From contig CANFKS010000004.1 in NCBI GenBank assembly GCA_947447625.1, forward strand, positions 1-64,000: a stretch of 64,000 bases of DNA. The letters are read 5' to 3'. This stretch comes from Rhodospirillales bacterium. GTDB taxonomy: Bacteria > Pseudomonadota > Alphaproteobacteria > Acetobacterales > Acetobacteraceae. Below the pieces are notes generated by a model, which was not told the origin of the DNA, did not search any database, and saw only the letters and a list, made by a program, of their open reading frames with translations. The position numbers and the translations under genes are program-made. This document shows positions 18,674 through 27,933 of the stretch, piece by piece. Every line of letters begins with the position of its first letter. The stretch's first letter is position 1.

Positions 18674-20659
18674 TCATAATTTAACCGTGTGACGCGGATG
18701 TCCCCACGCCGCCGAGCGCATCTCGGCGCGGACGACATCCTCCTCCAGCATCAGCCGCGCCGCCACCAGCGCGCGGGCGGCCGCGCCGATCGCAGCGGTG
18801 TAGCCGGCGCGGTCGGTGTAGCGGCTTTCGGCGGAGCGACGGGGATCGCCGGTCATCGCCCGTTCCGCCTCGCTGTCCGGGAACGGCAGGGTGCTGCCGG
18901 TGAATTCATGCATGGCACCCTCGCCGTGATGGCGGGCCCGCAGGTTCCAGCCGGTATAGGTCGCAAGCGGGGCTGCGACCATCGGTGCGCGCACGCCGGC
19001 GATCTCGTTGCCGTCCTCGTTCACCGCCGGGACCAGCACGGCATAGGCCTGGTCCTCCAACACGGCGGGGGGCTGGCGGTCCAGCACCCCTTCGGCCACG
19101 CGCGGCCCATAATCGAGACCGCACAACCCACTCGGCCCGCGCGGCACCGCGACGCCTGGAATGTCGGGGAACTGCGCCCGCCATGCCGCATAGGGCACCA
19201 GCGTGCCCGCCGCCACGGTGGGGATGCGGCTATCCGGCGGCGGGATGCCGGCGCTGGCCCACTGGTCCATGGCATCGAGCATCGCGCGGAACAGCGCCGT
19301 GGTCGCCACCACGTTCTCGAGGTTCTGGCAGATCCCCCGCCCTGGCGCCCCCATATGGGGCGAGGCCGCATGCTGCGAGCCCGACCACAAATAGATCCTC
19401 ACGCGCTCCGGCACGGCAAGATCATTGCCCCGCGTGTCGGTATGCACGAGCGATCCCCGGCGCTGCCAATACTCTGTCGCGGTCTGCGTATGCAGCACCA
19501 GCGGATCGGTCTCCGGCCGCTTCAGGATCGCATCGGCAACGCCGGTGTTGTGATCGGTGCACGGCGCATAGGCGAAGGGATGCACGTCGGCCGGTTCGTA
19601 ATGATCCTCATGCTGCTGCCCCGCCGGAACCGTGAGATTGGCGAAGCGGTTGAGGTTCATCCGCCCACCGCCGGAGACATGCGGCATCAACCCGTCAAAC
19701 ACCTGCCGCCCCGCGGCATCGGCGTTGAACCCGCCATGGATGAAATCGCGGATCGCCCGGCCGGTCTGCGAGCGTCCCCAGCCATAGACGCGCGCGACAT
19801 GGCCGGCGAGCGGGTTGCCGGCCTCGCCATGGCGCAGGAACGACACCAGGTCCCGCACGGCGGGATGCGCCAGGCCCAGCACCAGGGGTGCTGCGCCGGT
19901 ATAGACGAGTTCATAGATCCAGCCCGGCGCAAAGCCCTCCGGCAGATGGATATTCTCCCGCGATGGCACCACGCCCCGATCCGCCCCCTGGGCATCGAGC
20001 CCGACGCCGCCCTCGATCCGCGCGAACGACCACCGCGCGCGCGGCACCACCTCGCGCGGCGCATCCGCATAGCGCCGCCGCGTGAGCACCGCCGCCGCCT
20101 CTGTGCCAGCGACCACCGGATGGCTCCGCGTCGAGGCCCAGCCCGACAGCGGCAGCGTCGTCACCCCCGCGCGCCCGACAAACTCCACCCGCACCAGCCC
20201 CTCGACCGGCCTTCCGCCCTCCTGGGCCACCGGCAGTTCAAGCAGCATCCGTCCATCCCCGGCCAGCAGATCGCCCTGCCATGCGCCGAACACCACGCTG
20301 TAGCCGCGGCGCATCAGATACCCGTTGCCGCCATCTGCGGCACTGCGCGGATCATTGGTCGCCGTCCCGTCGTTGAAATAGATCAGCGCCCGCTTGTTGC
20401 CCCGATTGCCCCAGTCGAAAAACACGCGCCGATTGCCCCGCGCCAGATCGACCGGCTTGAGGATCGCGACATCGCCCGCGAAGTGCACCAACCCATCCGC
20501 CTTGCGCGGCACCCGCGCGAGATCGACGATCCCCGCATTGCACGCGGCCCCCGGGTCGATCGCATGGCGCGCCCGCCCGATCACCATCTCATAGGCCCCC
20601 GCACTGCCGTACAGGGTGCCCGGTGCGAAATCGAAGCGGTCCAGAATGTCGAACTGCAT
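18674..20659 (-). CDS. Alpha/beta hydrolase domain-containing protein (large, Abhydrolase_10-like)
   Basis: A 661-residue protein of a large secreted-or-cytosolic hydrolase family of poorly known function. Recognisable parts are FDFAPGTLYGSAGAYE near the N-terminus, FFDWGNRGNKRALIYFND, and YGWGRSQTGRAIRDFIHGGF, where GxSxxG supplies the probable nucleophile Ser. No signal peptide is seen. Start 20659 has GGGGA seven bases upstream; the open frame continues upstream across the promoter. It is the first gene of the putative operon and probably hydrolyses an ester, lactone or amide (inference). Confidence 0.75.
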   Translation of the reverse strand: MQFDILDRFDFAPGTLYGSAGAYEMVIGRARHAIDPGAACNAGIVDLARVPRKADGLVHFAGDVAILKPVDLARGNRRVFFDWGNRGNKRALIYFNDGTATNDPRSAADGGNGYLMRRGYSVVFGAWQGDLLAGDGRMLLELPVAQEGGRPVEGLVRVEFVGRAGVTTLPLSGWASTRSHPVVAGTEAAAVLTRRRYADAPREVVPRARWSFARIEGGVGLDAQGADRGVVPSRENIHLPEGFAPGWIYELVYTGAAPLVLGLAHPAVRDLVSFLRHGEAGNPLAGHVARVYGWGRSQTGRAIRDFIHGGFNADAAGRQVFDGLMPHVSGGGRMNLNRFANLTVPAGQQHEDHYEPADVHPFAYAPCTDHNTGVADAILKRPETDPLVLHTQTATEYWQRRGSLVHTDTRGNDLAVPERVRIYLWSGSQHAASPHMGAPGRGICQNLENVVATTALFRAMLDAMDQWASAGIPPPDSRIPTVAAGTLVPYAAWRAQFPDIPGVAVPRGPSGLCGLDYGPRVAEGVLDRQPPAVLEDQAYAVLVPAVNEDGNEIAGVRAPMVAAPLATYTGWNLRARHHGEGAMHEFTGSTLPFPDSEAERAMTGDPRRSAESRYTDRAGYTAAIGAAARALVAARLMLEEDVVRAEMRSAAWGHPRHTVKL

Positions 20660-20755
20660 GGCAAATCCCCGGCGCAAATCTCGCCTCACTCTCCGGCCGG
20701 GCCGATGCCCCGTCAATCCGCCCCCCTCCCCAATGCCGCCATCCCGCTCTAGGGT

Positions 20756-20771
20756 CGTTCGAAATCGAACG
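20756..20771. promoter_or_regulatory. Candidate operator CGTTCGA-AA-TCGAACG between divergent genes
   Basis: A perfect inverted repeat with 7-bp arms and AA spacer. It lies 97 bp upstream of the hydrolase start (minus) and 16 to 61 bp upstream of the two possible starts of the DMT transporter (plus). The position suits one regulator controlling the catabolic operon and its transporter; no regulator gene lies between them. Confidence 0.5.
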
Positions 20772-20786
20772 AATCGGCTCAACACC

Positions 20787-21671
20787 TTGTCGACTTCCAT
20801 CGCGCCCCAAGCCGCCGACCGGCGCGCCCGCATGCTGGGCATCCTGCTGATCGCCTTCAGCACGTTCGTCTTTGGCTTCAGCAACGTGCTGGCGAAATTC
20901 CTCACCACCGCCTACCCGATCGGCGAGGCGCTCGTGGTGCGGAGCGGGTTTGCGCTGCTGCTCATCCTGCCCTTCATCAAACCGGCCGACCTGGCCGCCC
21001 TGGCCCGCGGCAATCCCTGGCTGCATCTGCTGCGCGTGGCGCTGTCCTCGATCGAGATCGCCTGTTTCTATATTGCGGTTGCGCAGCTGCAACTTGCGGA
21101 TGTCTCCACGTTCTATCTGGCCGCCCCCATCCTGCTGACCGCCATCTCCGCCCTTGCGCTTGGCGAACAGGTGGGCCCGGCGCGCTGGGGGGCGACGCTG
21201 CTGGGATTCGCGGGCGTGCTGATCGCGCTCCGCCCGTCCTCGGCCGCCTTCTCCGCCCCTGCTTTGATCGGCCTGCTCGGCAGCCTGCTCTACGCGATCT
21301 TTCTCGCCGTCACGCGCCGCCTGCGCGGGGCACCGAACCTCATCCTCGTGGCCCTCCAACTGGCGGGCCTGATGATCTGCGGCCTCGTCAGCCTCCCCTT
21401 CGCCTGGACACCGCCCAGCATGTCCGGCCTTGGGCTGATGATGGTGGTGGGCGCCATCGGGGTGATCGGCTATTTCTGCGTCAACCGCGCCTTGCAATTG
21501 GCACCCGCCTCGGTGGTGGCGCCGTTCCAGTATCTCTCCATCATCTGGAGCATCGCGCTGGGCTATATCGCGTTCGACGACGTCCCAGGTCTTGCCACCC
21601 TGATCGGCGCCGGCCTGATCATCGTCGCGGGCGGCTTCATCCTGCTGCTGGAACAGCGCGAAAACAGGTAA
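20787..21671 (+). CDS. DMT superfamily (EamA) transporter
   Basis: About 294 residues from TTG 20787, or 279 from ATG 20832 directly before the first helix (ILLIAFSTFVFGFSNVLAKF). Two EamA repeats with about ten hydrophobic segments are visible, ending GAGLIIVAGGFILLLEQRENR. Neither start has a clear Shine-Dalgarno. It is divergent from the six-gene catabolic operon with a palindrome between, so it may import or export that pathway's substrate or intermediate (inference). Confidence 0.82.
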   Translation: MSTSIAPQAADRRARMLGILLIAFSTFVFGFSNVLAKFLTTAYPIGEALVVRSGFALLLILPFIKPADLAALARGNPWLHLLRVALSSIEIACFYIAVAQLQLADVSTFYLAAPILLTAISALALGEQVGPARWGATLLGFAGVLIALRPSSAAFSAPALIGLLGSLLYAIFLAVTRRLRGAPNLILVALQLAGLMICGLVSLPFAWTPPSMSGLGLMMVVGAIGVIGYFCVNRALQLAPASVVAPFQYLSIIWSIALGYIAFDDVPGLATLIGAGLIIVAGGFILLLEQRENR

Positions 21672-21731
21672 GCCTATGCTGGAGCGGTTTCATGCGTCCG
21701 TAAAGCGGTCGGATGACGCGGAACCGCGCAA

Positions 21732-21758
21732 GGCGTCCTTCGATCACCCGAGGACGCC
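21732..21758. terminator. Possible hairpin terminator
   Basis: An 8-bp stem (GGCGTCCT / AGGACGCC) with an 11-base loop, about 60 bases after the DMT transporter stop. It overlaps the last codons of the convergent hydrolase gene, and no T-tract is present. Confidence 0.3.
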
Positions 21759-22505
21759 ATCGGGCGGATACGCTGCGAGGAACGCGTCCAGCACCCCGAT
21801 GAACCCCTCCGGGTTGTCCGCATGGAGCCAATGCCCGGCATTGCGCAGCACCGCAAACCGCGCCTGGGGAAACAGCGCGCGGATCACCGGGCGATGCTCA
21901 GGCAAGATATAGTCCGACCGCGCCCCTCCCAGAAACAGCGTCGGCCCCGCGTAGACCGCCCCGAAATCGGGCCAGCCCAGGATATCGTCCAGCCCCGCCT
22001 CGATCTCGGCCAGCCCCACCTTCCATGCCGGCATCGCGCCGAAGCGCATGTTCTGCAGCAGGAACCCCCGCATCCCCGCCTCCGGCACCGCACCGGCCAG
22101 CGCCGCATCCGCCTCGCCGCGCGTCATCCCCTCGCGCAATGCCATCCCCCGCATCGCCGCGATGATCGGCGCGAACCGGGGCGCGCTCGGCACCGGGGCG
22201 ATATCCGCCACCAGCACCCGCGCCACCGCATCGGGCCGCATCAGCGCCGTCGCCATCGCCACCTTCCCCCCCATCGAATGCCCGATCAGCGCGCAGGGCA
22301 GCGCGCCCATGGCCCCCAGCGTCTCCACCACATCCGCCGCCATCGCCGCATACGACATGCCGGACGCATGCAAGCTCGCCCCATGGTTGCGCAGATCGAG
22401 CGCAATCACCCGCCGCCCCGCCGATATCCGCCGCTGCACCGCCCCGAAATTGCGCGCCTGGCCGAGCAACCCGTGCAGCATCGCCACCGGAGGCCCCGCC
22501 CCCAT
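21744..22505 (-). CDS. Alpha/beta fold hydrolase (YbfF-like esterase)
   Basis: A 253-residue hydrolase: LHGLLGQARNFGAVQ (oxyanion region), GHSMGGKVAM (nucleophile elbow), and NAGHWLHADNP (catalytic His). It resembles small acyl-CoA/ester hydrolases such as YbfF. The start at 22505 has AGGGGA five bases upstream and lies 17 bp after the stop of the upstream DMT transporter gene, with which it is probably co-transcribed. Confidence 0.85.
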   Translation of the reverse strand: MGAGPPVAMLHGLLGQARNFGAVQRRISAGRRVIALDLRNHGASLHASGMSYAAMAADVVETLGAMGALPCALIGHSMGGKVAMATALMRPDAVARVLVADIAPVPSAPRFAPIIAAMRGMALREGMTRGEADAALAGAVPEAGMRGFLLQNMRFGAMPAWKVGLAEIEAGLDDILGWPDFGAVYAGPTLFLGGARSDYILPEHRPVIRALFPQARFAVLRNAGHWLHADNPEGFIGVLDAFLAAYPPDGVLG

Positions 22506-22522
22506 CTCGTTCCCCTGCAGGA

Positions 22523-23398
22523 TCACCGCCGCCGCCCCGGCCAGGCCGCCACCCCAACCCCGCCCAGGATCAACGCCGAGCCCAGCATCATATCCACCCC
22601 GAACGCCTCCCCCAGCCACAGCGTCGACATCGCAAGCCCAAACGCCGGCGTTGCCAGCATGCCGATCGAGGACACCATCACCGGCATGCTTCCCGCCATT
22701 TGCATCACACACCATGTGCCCACCGGCCCCGCGAACCCGCCGATGAACGCCAGCGACCACAGCGATGCCGCAGGCCACGCGCCCGGCCCGCCATGGCGCA
22801 GCGCCAGCGGCAGCAGCGCCATCGCCGCCACCACGAAACACCACGGCAGCAACTGCAACATCGACAGCGCCGGGGGCCGCGCCCGCACGATCACGATCGC
22901 CATCGAAAACGTGAACGCCGCCCCCAGCAGATAGAAATGTCCCAGCAGCATCCCCGGCGCCGTCCAATCGATCGACCATGGCGACATCAACACCGCCGAT
23001 CCCGCCAGCCCCAAACCCGCCGCCGCCCAGCGCCGCCCCGGAATCCGCTCACCCAGCACCAGCACCGACAAGGGCGCGATAAAAATCGTCGTCACATTGC
23101 ACAAGATCGTCGTCCGCCCCGCCGGCACATAGGCGACCGCCTCGTGCGCGAAGGCGAAAAACGCTGCCAACTGCCCAAGCCCCACCCCGAACAGTGCCGG
23201 CACATCCTGCCGCGTTGGAACCCGCAGCCGCCCCAGCACGGCCAACACACCCATCGCCACAACCGCCGACAGGCCAGCCCGCCCGACCGCGAACCACGAT
23301 GCCACCGCACCCGCTGCCAAAGCGACCTTGGTGATCGGCCATGCGGAGGAGAGCAGCACCACGGAGCCGAGCAATTGGAGCAGGCCGGCTTGGGTCAT
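22523..23398 (-). CDS. DMT superfamily (EamA) transporter
   Basis: A 291-residue membrane protein with two EamA repeats (LLQLLGSVVLLSSAWPITKVAL; GMLATPAFGLAMSTLWLGE). The start at 23398 precedes the first helix; upstream, the open frame runs through the AT-rich repeat at 23411 and is not coding there. Upstream partner of the small esterase. Confidence 0.85.
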   Translation of the reverse strand: MTQAGLLQLLGSVVLLSSAWPITKVALAAGAVASWFAVGRAGLSAVVAMGVLAVLGRLRVPTRQDVPALFGVGLGQLAAFFAFAHEAVAYVPAGRTTILCNVTTIFIAPLSVLVLGERIPGRRWAAAGLGLAGSAVLMSPWSIDWTAPGMLLGHFYLLGAAFTFSMAIVIVRARPPALSMLQLLPWCFVVAAMALLPLALRHGGPGAWPAASLWSLAFIGGFAGPVGTWCVMQMAGSMPVMVSSIGMLATPAFGLAMSTLWLGEAFGVDMMLGSALILGGVGVAAWPGRRR

Positions 23399-23410
23399 GG
23401 GGCGGGACGC

Positions 23411-23460
23411 AAGCAAGGAAGCGCTTCTTTTTTTGAAAAACAAGAAGCAAAAAAACTTTC
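23411..23460 (+). repeat. AAGCGCTTC repeat copy 1 (forward), pair 1
   Basis: Repeat unit: GGAAGCGCTTC, a T-run, an A-run, GAAGC, then AAAAAACTTT. Inside each unit GCTTC-T-run and A-run-GAAGC can pair as a hairpin. This copy sits directly upstream of the DMT transporter start and faces the reverse copy at 23534, 73 bp away. Confidence 0.8.
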
Positions 23461-23533
23461 GCGGGTTGTCCATCGGCGCATGAGGGTGAGGCCTGACGGC
23501 GAAGGCCGCCAGGTCCCTGCGCACTGACCGGAT

Positions 23534-23580
23534 GAAGGTTTTTTGCTTCTTTTTTTCAAAAAAGAAGCGCTTGCCTTCAC
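23534..23580 (-). repeat. AAGCGCTTC repeat copy 2 (reverse), pair 1
   Basis: Reverse-oriented copy of the same unit, ending at the stop codon of the quinone oxidoreductase gene. With the copy at 23411 it makes a large imperfect inverted repeat. Confidence 0.8.
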
Positions 23581-24578
23581 GAAACCTCCAACATGATCTT
23601 CCCGATATGCGCCGAACTCTCCATCAGCGCATGCGCCGCCGCCGCGTCCGCCAGCGGGAATACGGTATGGATCACCGGCCCGCAGCGCCCCTCCGCCAGC
23701 AGCGGCCACACCTTCGCCCGCAACGCCTCGGCAATCGCCCCTTTCTGCGCCGTCGTGCGCGGCCGCATGGTCGAGCCCGTCACCGTCAGCCGCCGCGTCA
23801 TGATCGGCGCGAGATCCATCGCCTCAACCTTGGCGCCGCCCAGGAAGGCGATCATCACAAGCCGCCCATCGATGGCGAGCGACCTGATATTCTTCGAGAA
23901 ATACGACGCGCCCACCATATCGAGCACCACATCGACGCCCTTTCCGCCGGTCAGCGTCTTGATCCGCTCGGCAAAATCCTCGGTCCGGTAATTGATCCCT
24001 GCATCGGCTCCAAGCCCGACGCAGGCCGCCACCTTCTCGTCCGATCCGGCCGTCGCATAGACCGTCGCGCCGAACGCCTTGGCCAGTTGGATCGCCGTCA
24101 CCCCGATGCCGGACGTGCCGCCGTGGATCAGCGCGGTTTCGCCGGCCTGCAAACGGCCATGGCCGAACAGATTGGCCCATACCGTGAAATACGTCTCCGG
24201 CACCGCCCCCGCGCGGATCGCGTCATACCCCACCGGCCACGGCAAGGTTTGCGCTTCCGGCGCCACGCAATACTGCGCGTAGCCGCCGCCATTGGTCAGC
24301 GCACAGACGCGATCGCCAACCCGGTAGCCCCGCACCGCCGCCCCTGCCATCACGACTTCGCCGGCGACTTCCAGCCCGATCAACGGGCTCGCCCCCGGCG
24401 GCGGCGGATAGGCCCCCATGCGCTGCGCCACATCGGGCCGGTTGACCCCCGCGGCGCGCACCCGGATCAAGACCTCATCGGCCCGGACCGCCGGCAGCGG
24501 CGCGGTCGCGGGCTTCAGCACCTCCGGCCCCCCGGCACCCTCGGCCGCGATGATGGTCATGGTCTGGGGCAGGGTCAT
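23577..24578 (-). CDS. NAD(P)H quinone oxidoreductase (zinc-less medium-chain dehydrogenase, PIG3-like)
   Basis: A 333-residue MDR protein: AAGVNRPDVAQRMGAYPPPPGASPLIGLE-type N-terminal domain, then the NADPH site LIHGGTSGIGVTAIQLAKAF and YATAGSDEK. The structural and catalytic zinc ligands of alcohol dehydrogenases are absent, as expected for quinone oxidoreductases. Start 24578 has GGAGA upstream. It probably reduces quinones or other electrophiles. It stands alone between repeat pair 1 and the PdeM gene. Confidence 0.88.
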   Translation of the reverse strand: MTLPQTMTIIAAEGAGGPEVLKPATAPLPAVRADEVLIRVRAAGVNRPDVAQRMGAYPPPPGASPLIGLEVAGEVVMAGAAVRGYRVGDRVCALTNGGGYAQYCVAPEAQTLPWPVGYDAIRAGAVPETYFTVWANLFGHGRLQAGETALIHGGTSGIGVTAIQLAKAFGATVYATAGSDEKVAACVGLGADAGINYRTEDFAERIKTLTGGKGVDVVLDMVGASYFSKNIRSLAIDGRLVMIAFLGGAKVEAMDLAPIMTRRLTVTGSTMRPRTTAQKGAIAEALRAKVWPLLAEGRCGPVIHTVFPLADAAAAHALMESSAHIGKIMLEVS

Positions 24579-24670
24579 GGTGCGTCTCCGTTTATGCCCC
24601 GTATTGTCCGGCGCCCCGCCACCCCCCGTCAATGCCCGGTCCAATGATTATAAACCATCACCATCATATC

Positions 24671-25360
24671 CTATACCGAAGAAGCCGCCCGCCGCTTCGG
24701 CCCGAACGCGAAGCTGAACACCCGCTCCTTTCCGAGCAGAAACGCCCGCCCCCCGATCGGAAAAAACCGCCGTATCGCCATGTCCTCCACATCGAGCCCT
24801 CCCGTATAGGCCCCGAGCGCCGGCATCACGACACGCCTGGCATCGGCCACGAAACACGGCCGTGTCACCACCGCTCCCCGCACCGGCACCGACGCCTTGG
24901 GATGATAATGCCCGCTGATTTCGCCGGCGAGCCGCCCTTCCGCCGCCTCATGCCGAAAGACGAGGTTGCCCGCCCGCCACGCCGCGACACTCGCGCCGCG
25001 CAGCCCGTTCGGCTGCTTGTCGTGGTTTCCCATCACCCAAACAAAGTCGAACTTCTCCGCCATCGAACCCAACCGCGCCGCATCCGCCCGCTGCAAGCGC
25101 CCCGCCCCGCCGTCGTCATGGAATGTATCACCCAGCGCCACCACCACCTCCGGCCCGTAGCGCCGCAACAGCACCGCGAGCACATCGAGCGTCTCCCGCG
25201 TGTCCCACGGCGGCAGCAACGAGCCCTGCCGGGCCGCGGCCGAGCCTTTCTCGAAATGCAGGTCCGAGACCACCAGCACCCGCCGCTCCGGCCAGTACAA
25301 CCCGCCGGCCGGGTCCAGGAACAGCCGCTCGCCAGCCAGATGGATCGTCGCGGCACGCAC
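24671..25360 (-). CDS. pdeM: Ligase-associated DNA damage response endonuclease PdeM
   Basis: A 229-residue metallophosphoesterase. Motifs: VVSDLHFEKG (DxH), ALGDTFHDD (GDxxHD), VMGNHDK (GNHD) and SGHYHPK. I chose GTG 25360, which overlaps the helicase TAG stop by one base and has GAGG eight bases upstream; ATG-like upstream codons lie within the helicase gene. In other bacteria PdeM is encoded with a DEXH helicase, an ATP-dependent ligase and an MBL-fold exonuclease in DNA repair. Confidence 0.85.
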   Translation of the reverse strand: MRAATIHLAGERLFLDPAGGLYWPERRVLVVSDLHFEKGSAAARQGSLLPPWDTRETLDVLAVLLRRYGPEVVVALGDTFHDDGGAGRLQRADAARLGSMAEKFDFVWVMGNHDKQPNGLRGASVAAWRAGNLVFRHEAAEGRLAGEISGHYHPKASVPVRGAVVTRPCFVADARRVVMPALGAYTGGLDVEDMAIRRFFPIGGRAFLLGKERVFSFAFGPKRRAASSV

Positions 25361-27804
25361 TACAACAACCTCATTTGCTTTGGTTTCCTTGCTTTGGGAG
25401 GCGAAGCGCAACCTTCCGCTTCAGCCACCAGCGCTTCCGCCTCGGCCAGCAGATCGTCATCGCTGAGCCCGGATCGCACACTCTCCCGCCCGATCTCCAG
25501 CAACACCGGGACCGCCAGCGGCGACACCCGCGACAACGCCATGTGCCGCACCCGGCCCTGGATCCGCGTCAGCATCCCCTGGATCCGTCCCAGATCGGTC
25601 AGCCCCCCGGCCGCATCCGCCCAGGTTGCCCGCATCAGGATGTGATCGGGCTGATGCTTGCGCAACACCTCGTAGATCAGGTCCGAATTGACCGTCACCT
25701 GCCGCCGGTTCTTTTCAGCGCCCGGTTGATGCCGCTGGATCAATCCCGCGATCACCGCGACGGTGCGGAACGTCCGGCGCAACATCGAGCTTTCCGCCAT
25801 CCATGCCTCGAGATCGTCACCCAGGATGTCCGCTTCGAACAATCTCGCAATATCATATGGTTCGAATGCGCTCCACACGGAAACCACATAGTCCGTCGCC
25901 ACGAAACCGAGCGGGTGAAAGCCAAACCGCTGCATCCGCCGCGTCAGCAGCATCCCCAGCGTCTGGTGCGCATTGCGCCCCTCGAAGCAATAGGCGACCA
26001 GAAAGAACTTGTCGCCGCGCGGGAACGTCTCCACCAGCAGATCATCCCGCCCCGGCATGCGCGACACGCCGCGCTGCAGGATCAGCCACTCCCGCACCGC
26101 CTCCGGCAGCCCGGCCCAGGACTCCGGATCCTGCAGCATCGCCCGCACCCGGTCCGCCAGATTGGTGGTCATCGGCATCCGCCCGCCGGCATAGGCCGGC
26201 ACTTTCGGCTCCCCCTCCCCGCCATCCGCGACTTCGCAAATATTCTCCTTCAAACGCAGGAACTTCAACATCCTGCCAGAGAATATGAAGGTATCACCCG
26301 GGGTCAGCATGGTGACGAAATACGCCTCCACCTCCCCCAGCGGCGCCCCGCCGCGCCCGGCATAGCGCACCTTGAGGAGCGGTTCTTCGACGATGGTGCC
26401 GATATTCATCCGATGCTGCTTCGCCACCCGCTCGCCCATCACATGCACCAGCCCCGCGCTGTCCCGGAACAGCCGGCGATACCGGTCATAGGCCGACAAC
26501 GCGTATCCGCCATCCTCGACAAAGCGCAGAACATCATCAAAATCTTTTCGTTCCAACGCACTATACGGCTGAACGGACCTCACCTCTTGATATAATTGGT
26601 CCGGGCGGAACGGCCCAGCGCATGCCACACCCATGATGTGCTGCGCCAGCACATCGAGCCCCCCGGGGCGCGGCGGATCGCCATCCAATTCCCCGGCCCG
26701 CACGCCCGCGATCGCCGCCTCGCATTCCAGCACCTCGAACCGGTTGGCCGGCACCAGGATGGCGCGCGACACCTCGTCCATCCGATGATTCGCCCGCCCC
26801 ACCCTCTGCAGCAGCCGCGATACCCCCTTCGGCGCGCCGACCTGCAACACCTGGTCCACCCCACCCCAATCGATCCCAAGGTCAAGCGACGAGGTCGCCA
26901 CCACCGCGCGCAACCGCCCCTCCGCCATCGCGGCTTCCACGCGCTTGCGCTGCTCCAACTCCAGCGAGCCGTGATGGATCGCAATCGGCAGCGTCTCGTC
27001 GTTCAACCGCCACAGCGCCTGAAACAGCAACTCGGCCTGAGCCCGCGTATTGACAAACACGATCGTCATCCCGGCAGCCCGGATCCGGTCCAATATCACC
27101 GGTGCCGCCGCCAGCCCCATATGTCCCGCCCACGGCAAGCGCCCCTGCGGCAGCATCACCGAGATATCCGGCGCAGCCCCCCCTTTCACCTCGATCACCC
27201 GCCCCGCCCCCACGAATGCCGCGATCGCGCCGCGATGCGCCACCGTGGCGGACAGCCCGATCCGCCGCACGCCGGGCGCCATCGCCATCAGCCGCGCCAA
27301 CCCCAGCGCGAACATATCGCCCCGCTTGGTGCCGGCCAGCGCATGCACCTCGTCCACAACAACGGTTCGCAACCTCCTGAACATGCTCTCACTCTCAGGC
27401 TGCGACACCATGACAGCGAGGCTCTCTGGCGTTGTCAGGAGGATGCTTGGCGGCGCCTCGCGCTGGCGCCGCCGTTCCGCCGTCGGCGTATCGCCGCTGC
27501 GCGAGCCCACCGTCACTGCCAGCCCCATATCGCCAATCGGCGCCGCCAAATTACGCGCAACATCGGCCGCCAACGCCTTGAGGGGGCTCACATAAAGCGT
27601 GTGCAGCCCGTCATGCGGCGCCTGTGCCAGCGCGACGAGACCGGGCAGAAACCCCGCCAGCGTCTTGCCTCCGCCGGTCGGCGCGATCAGCAGCACACTC
27701 TCCCCCGCCTGCGCTGCAGCCAGCACATCGAGTTGGTGCGCCCGCGGCACCCACCCGCGCGCCGCGAACCAATTGGCAAAGAGTTCTGGCAATGTTCCGT
27801 TCAT
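25360..27804 (-). CDS. Ligase-associated DEXH-box DNA helicase (Lhr-like)
   Basis: An 814-residue superfamily 2 helicase. Motif I is APTGGGKTLAGFLPGL, motif II is VVDEVHAL (DEVH), then GLSATVA (III), FVNTRAQAE and RLLQRVGRANHR (VI). The C-terminal half is an Lhr-type winged-helix region. Start 27804 has GAAGGG six bases upstream. It is translationally coupled to pdeM; the usual ligase and exonuclease partners are not in this window, since the next gene upstream is divergent. Confidence 0.9.
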   Translation of the reverse strand: MNGTLPELFANWFAARGWVPRAHQLDVLAAAQAGESVLLIAPTGGGKTLAGFLPGLVALAQAPHDGLHTLYVSPLKALAADVARNLAAPIGDMGLAVTVGSRSGDTPTAERRRQREAPPSILLTTPESLAVMVSQPESESMFRRLRTVVVDEVHALAGTKRGDMFALGLARLMAMAPGVRRIGLSATVAHRGAIAAFVGAGRVIEVKGGAAPDISVMLPQGRLPWAGHMGLAAAPVILDRIRAAGMTIVFVNTRAQAELLFQALWRLNDETLPIAIHHGSLELEQRKRVEAAMAEGRLRAVVATSSLDLGIDWGGVDQVLQVGAPKGVSRLLQRVGRANHRMDEVSRAILVPANRFEVLECEAAIAGVRAGELDGDPPRPGGLDVLAQHIMGVACAGPFRPDQLYQEVRSVQPYSALERKDFDDVLRFVEDGGYALSAYDRYRRLFRDSAGLVHVMGERVAKQHRMNIGTIVEEPLLKVRYAGRGGAPLGEVEAYFVTMLTPGDTFIFSGRMLKFLRLKENICEVADGGEGEPKVPAYAGGRMPMTTNLADRVRAMLQDPESWAGLPEAVREWLILQRGVSRMPGRDDLLVETFPRGDKFFLVAYCFEGRNAHQTLGMLLTRRMQRFGFHPLGFVATDYVVSVWSAFEPYDIARLFEADILGDDLEAWMAESSMLRRTFRTVAVIAGLIQRHQPGAEKNRRQVTVNSDLIYEVLRKHQPDHILMRATWADAAGGLTDLGRIQGMLTRIQGRVRHMALSRVSPLAVPVLLEIGRESVRSGLSDDDLLAEAEALVAEAEGCASPPKARKPKQMRLL

Positions 27805-27933
27805 CTTTGCCCTTCATAGTTCCCACCGGGGCGACCGGCAATCCGCTCGCGCCGTCTCGCGCCTCCGGGAAGGATGGACCATCCGGCCAGACCAGGCGAT
27901 GATCGGACAACACAGCGATGGCAGGAGGGAATC

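Noticed and set aside
23395-23709. Short peptides containing FFKKEAL or KKKQKTF-like sequence at this and the other repeat loci
   Set aside because: They are translations of the AT-rich repeat copies and recur at each locus in different frames.
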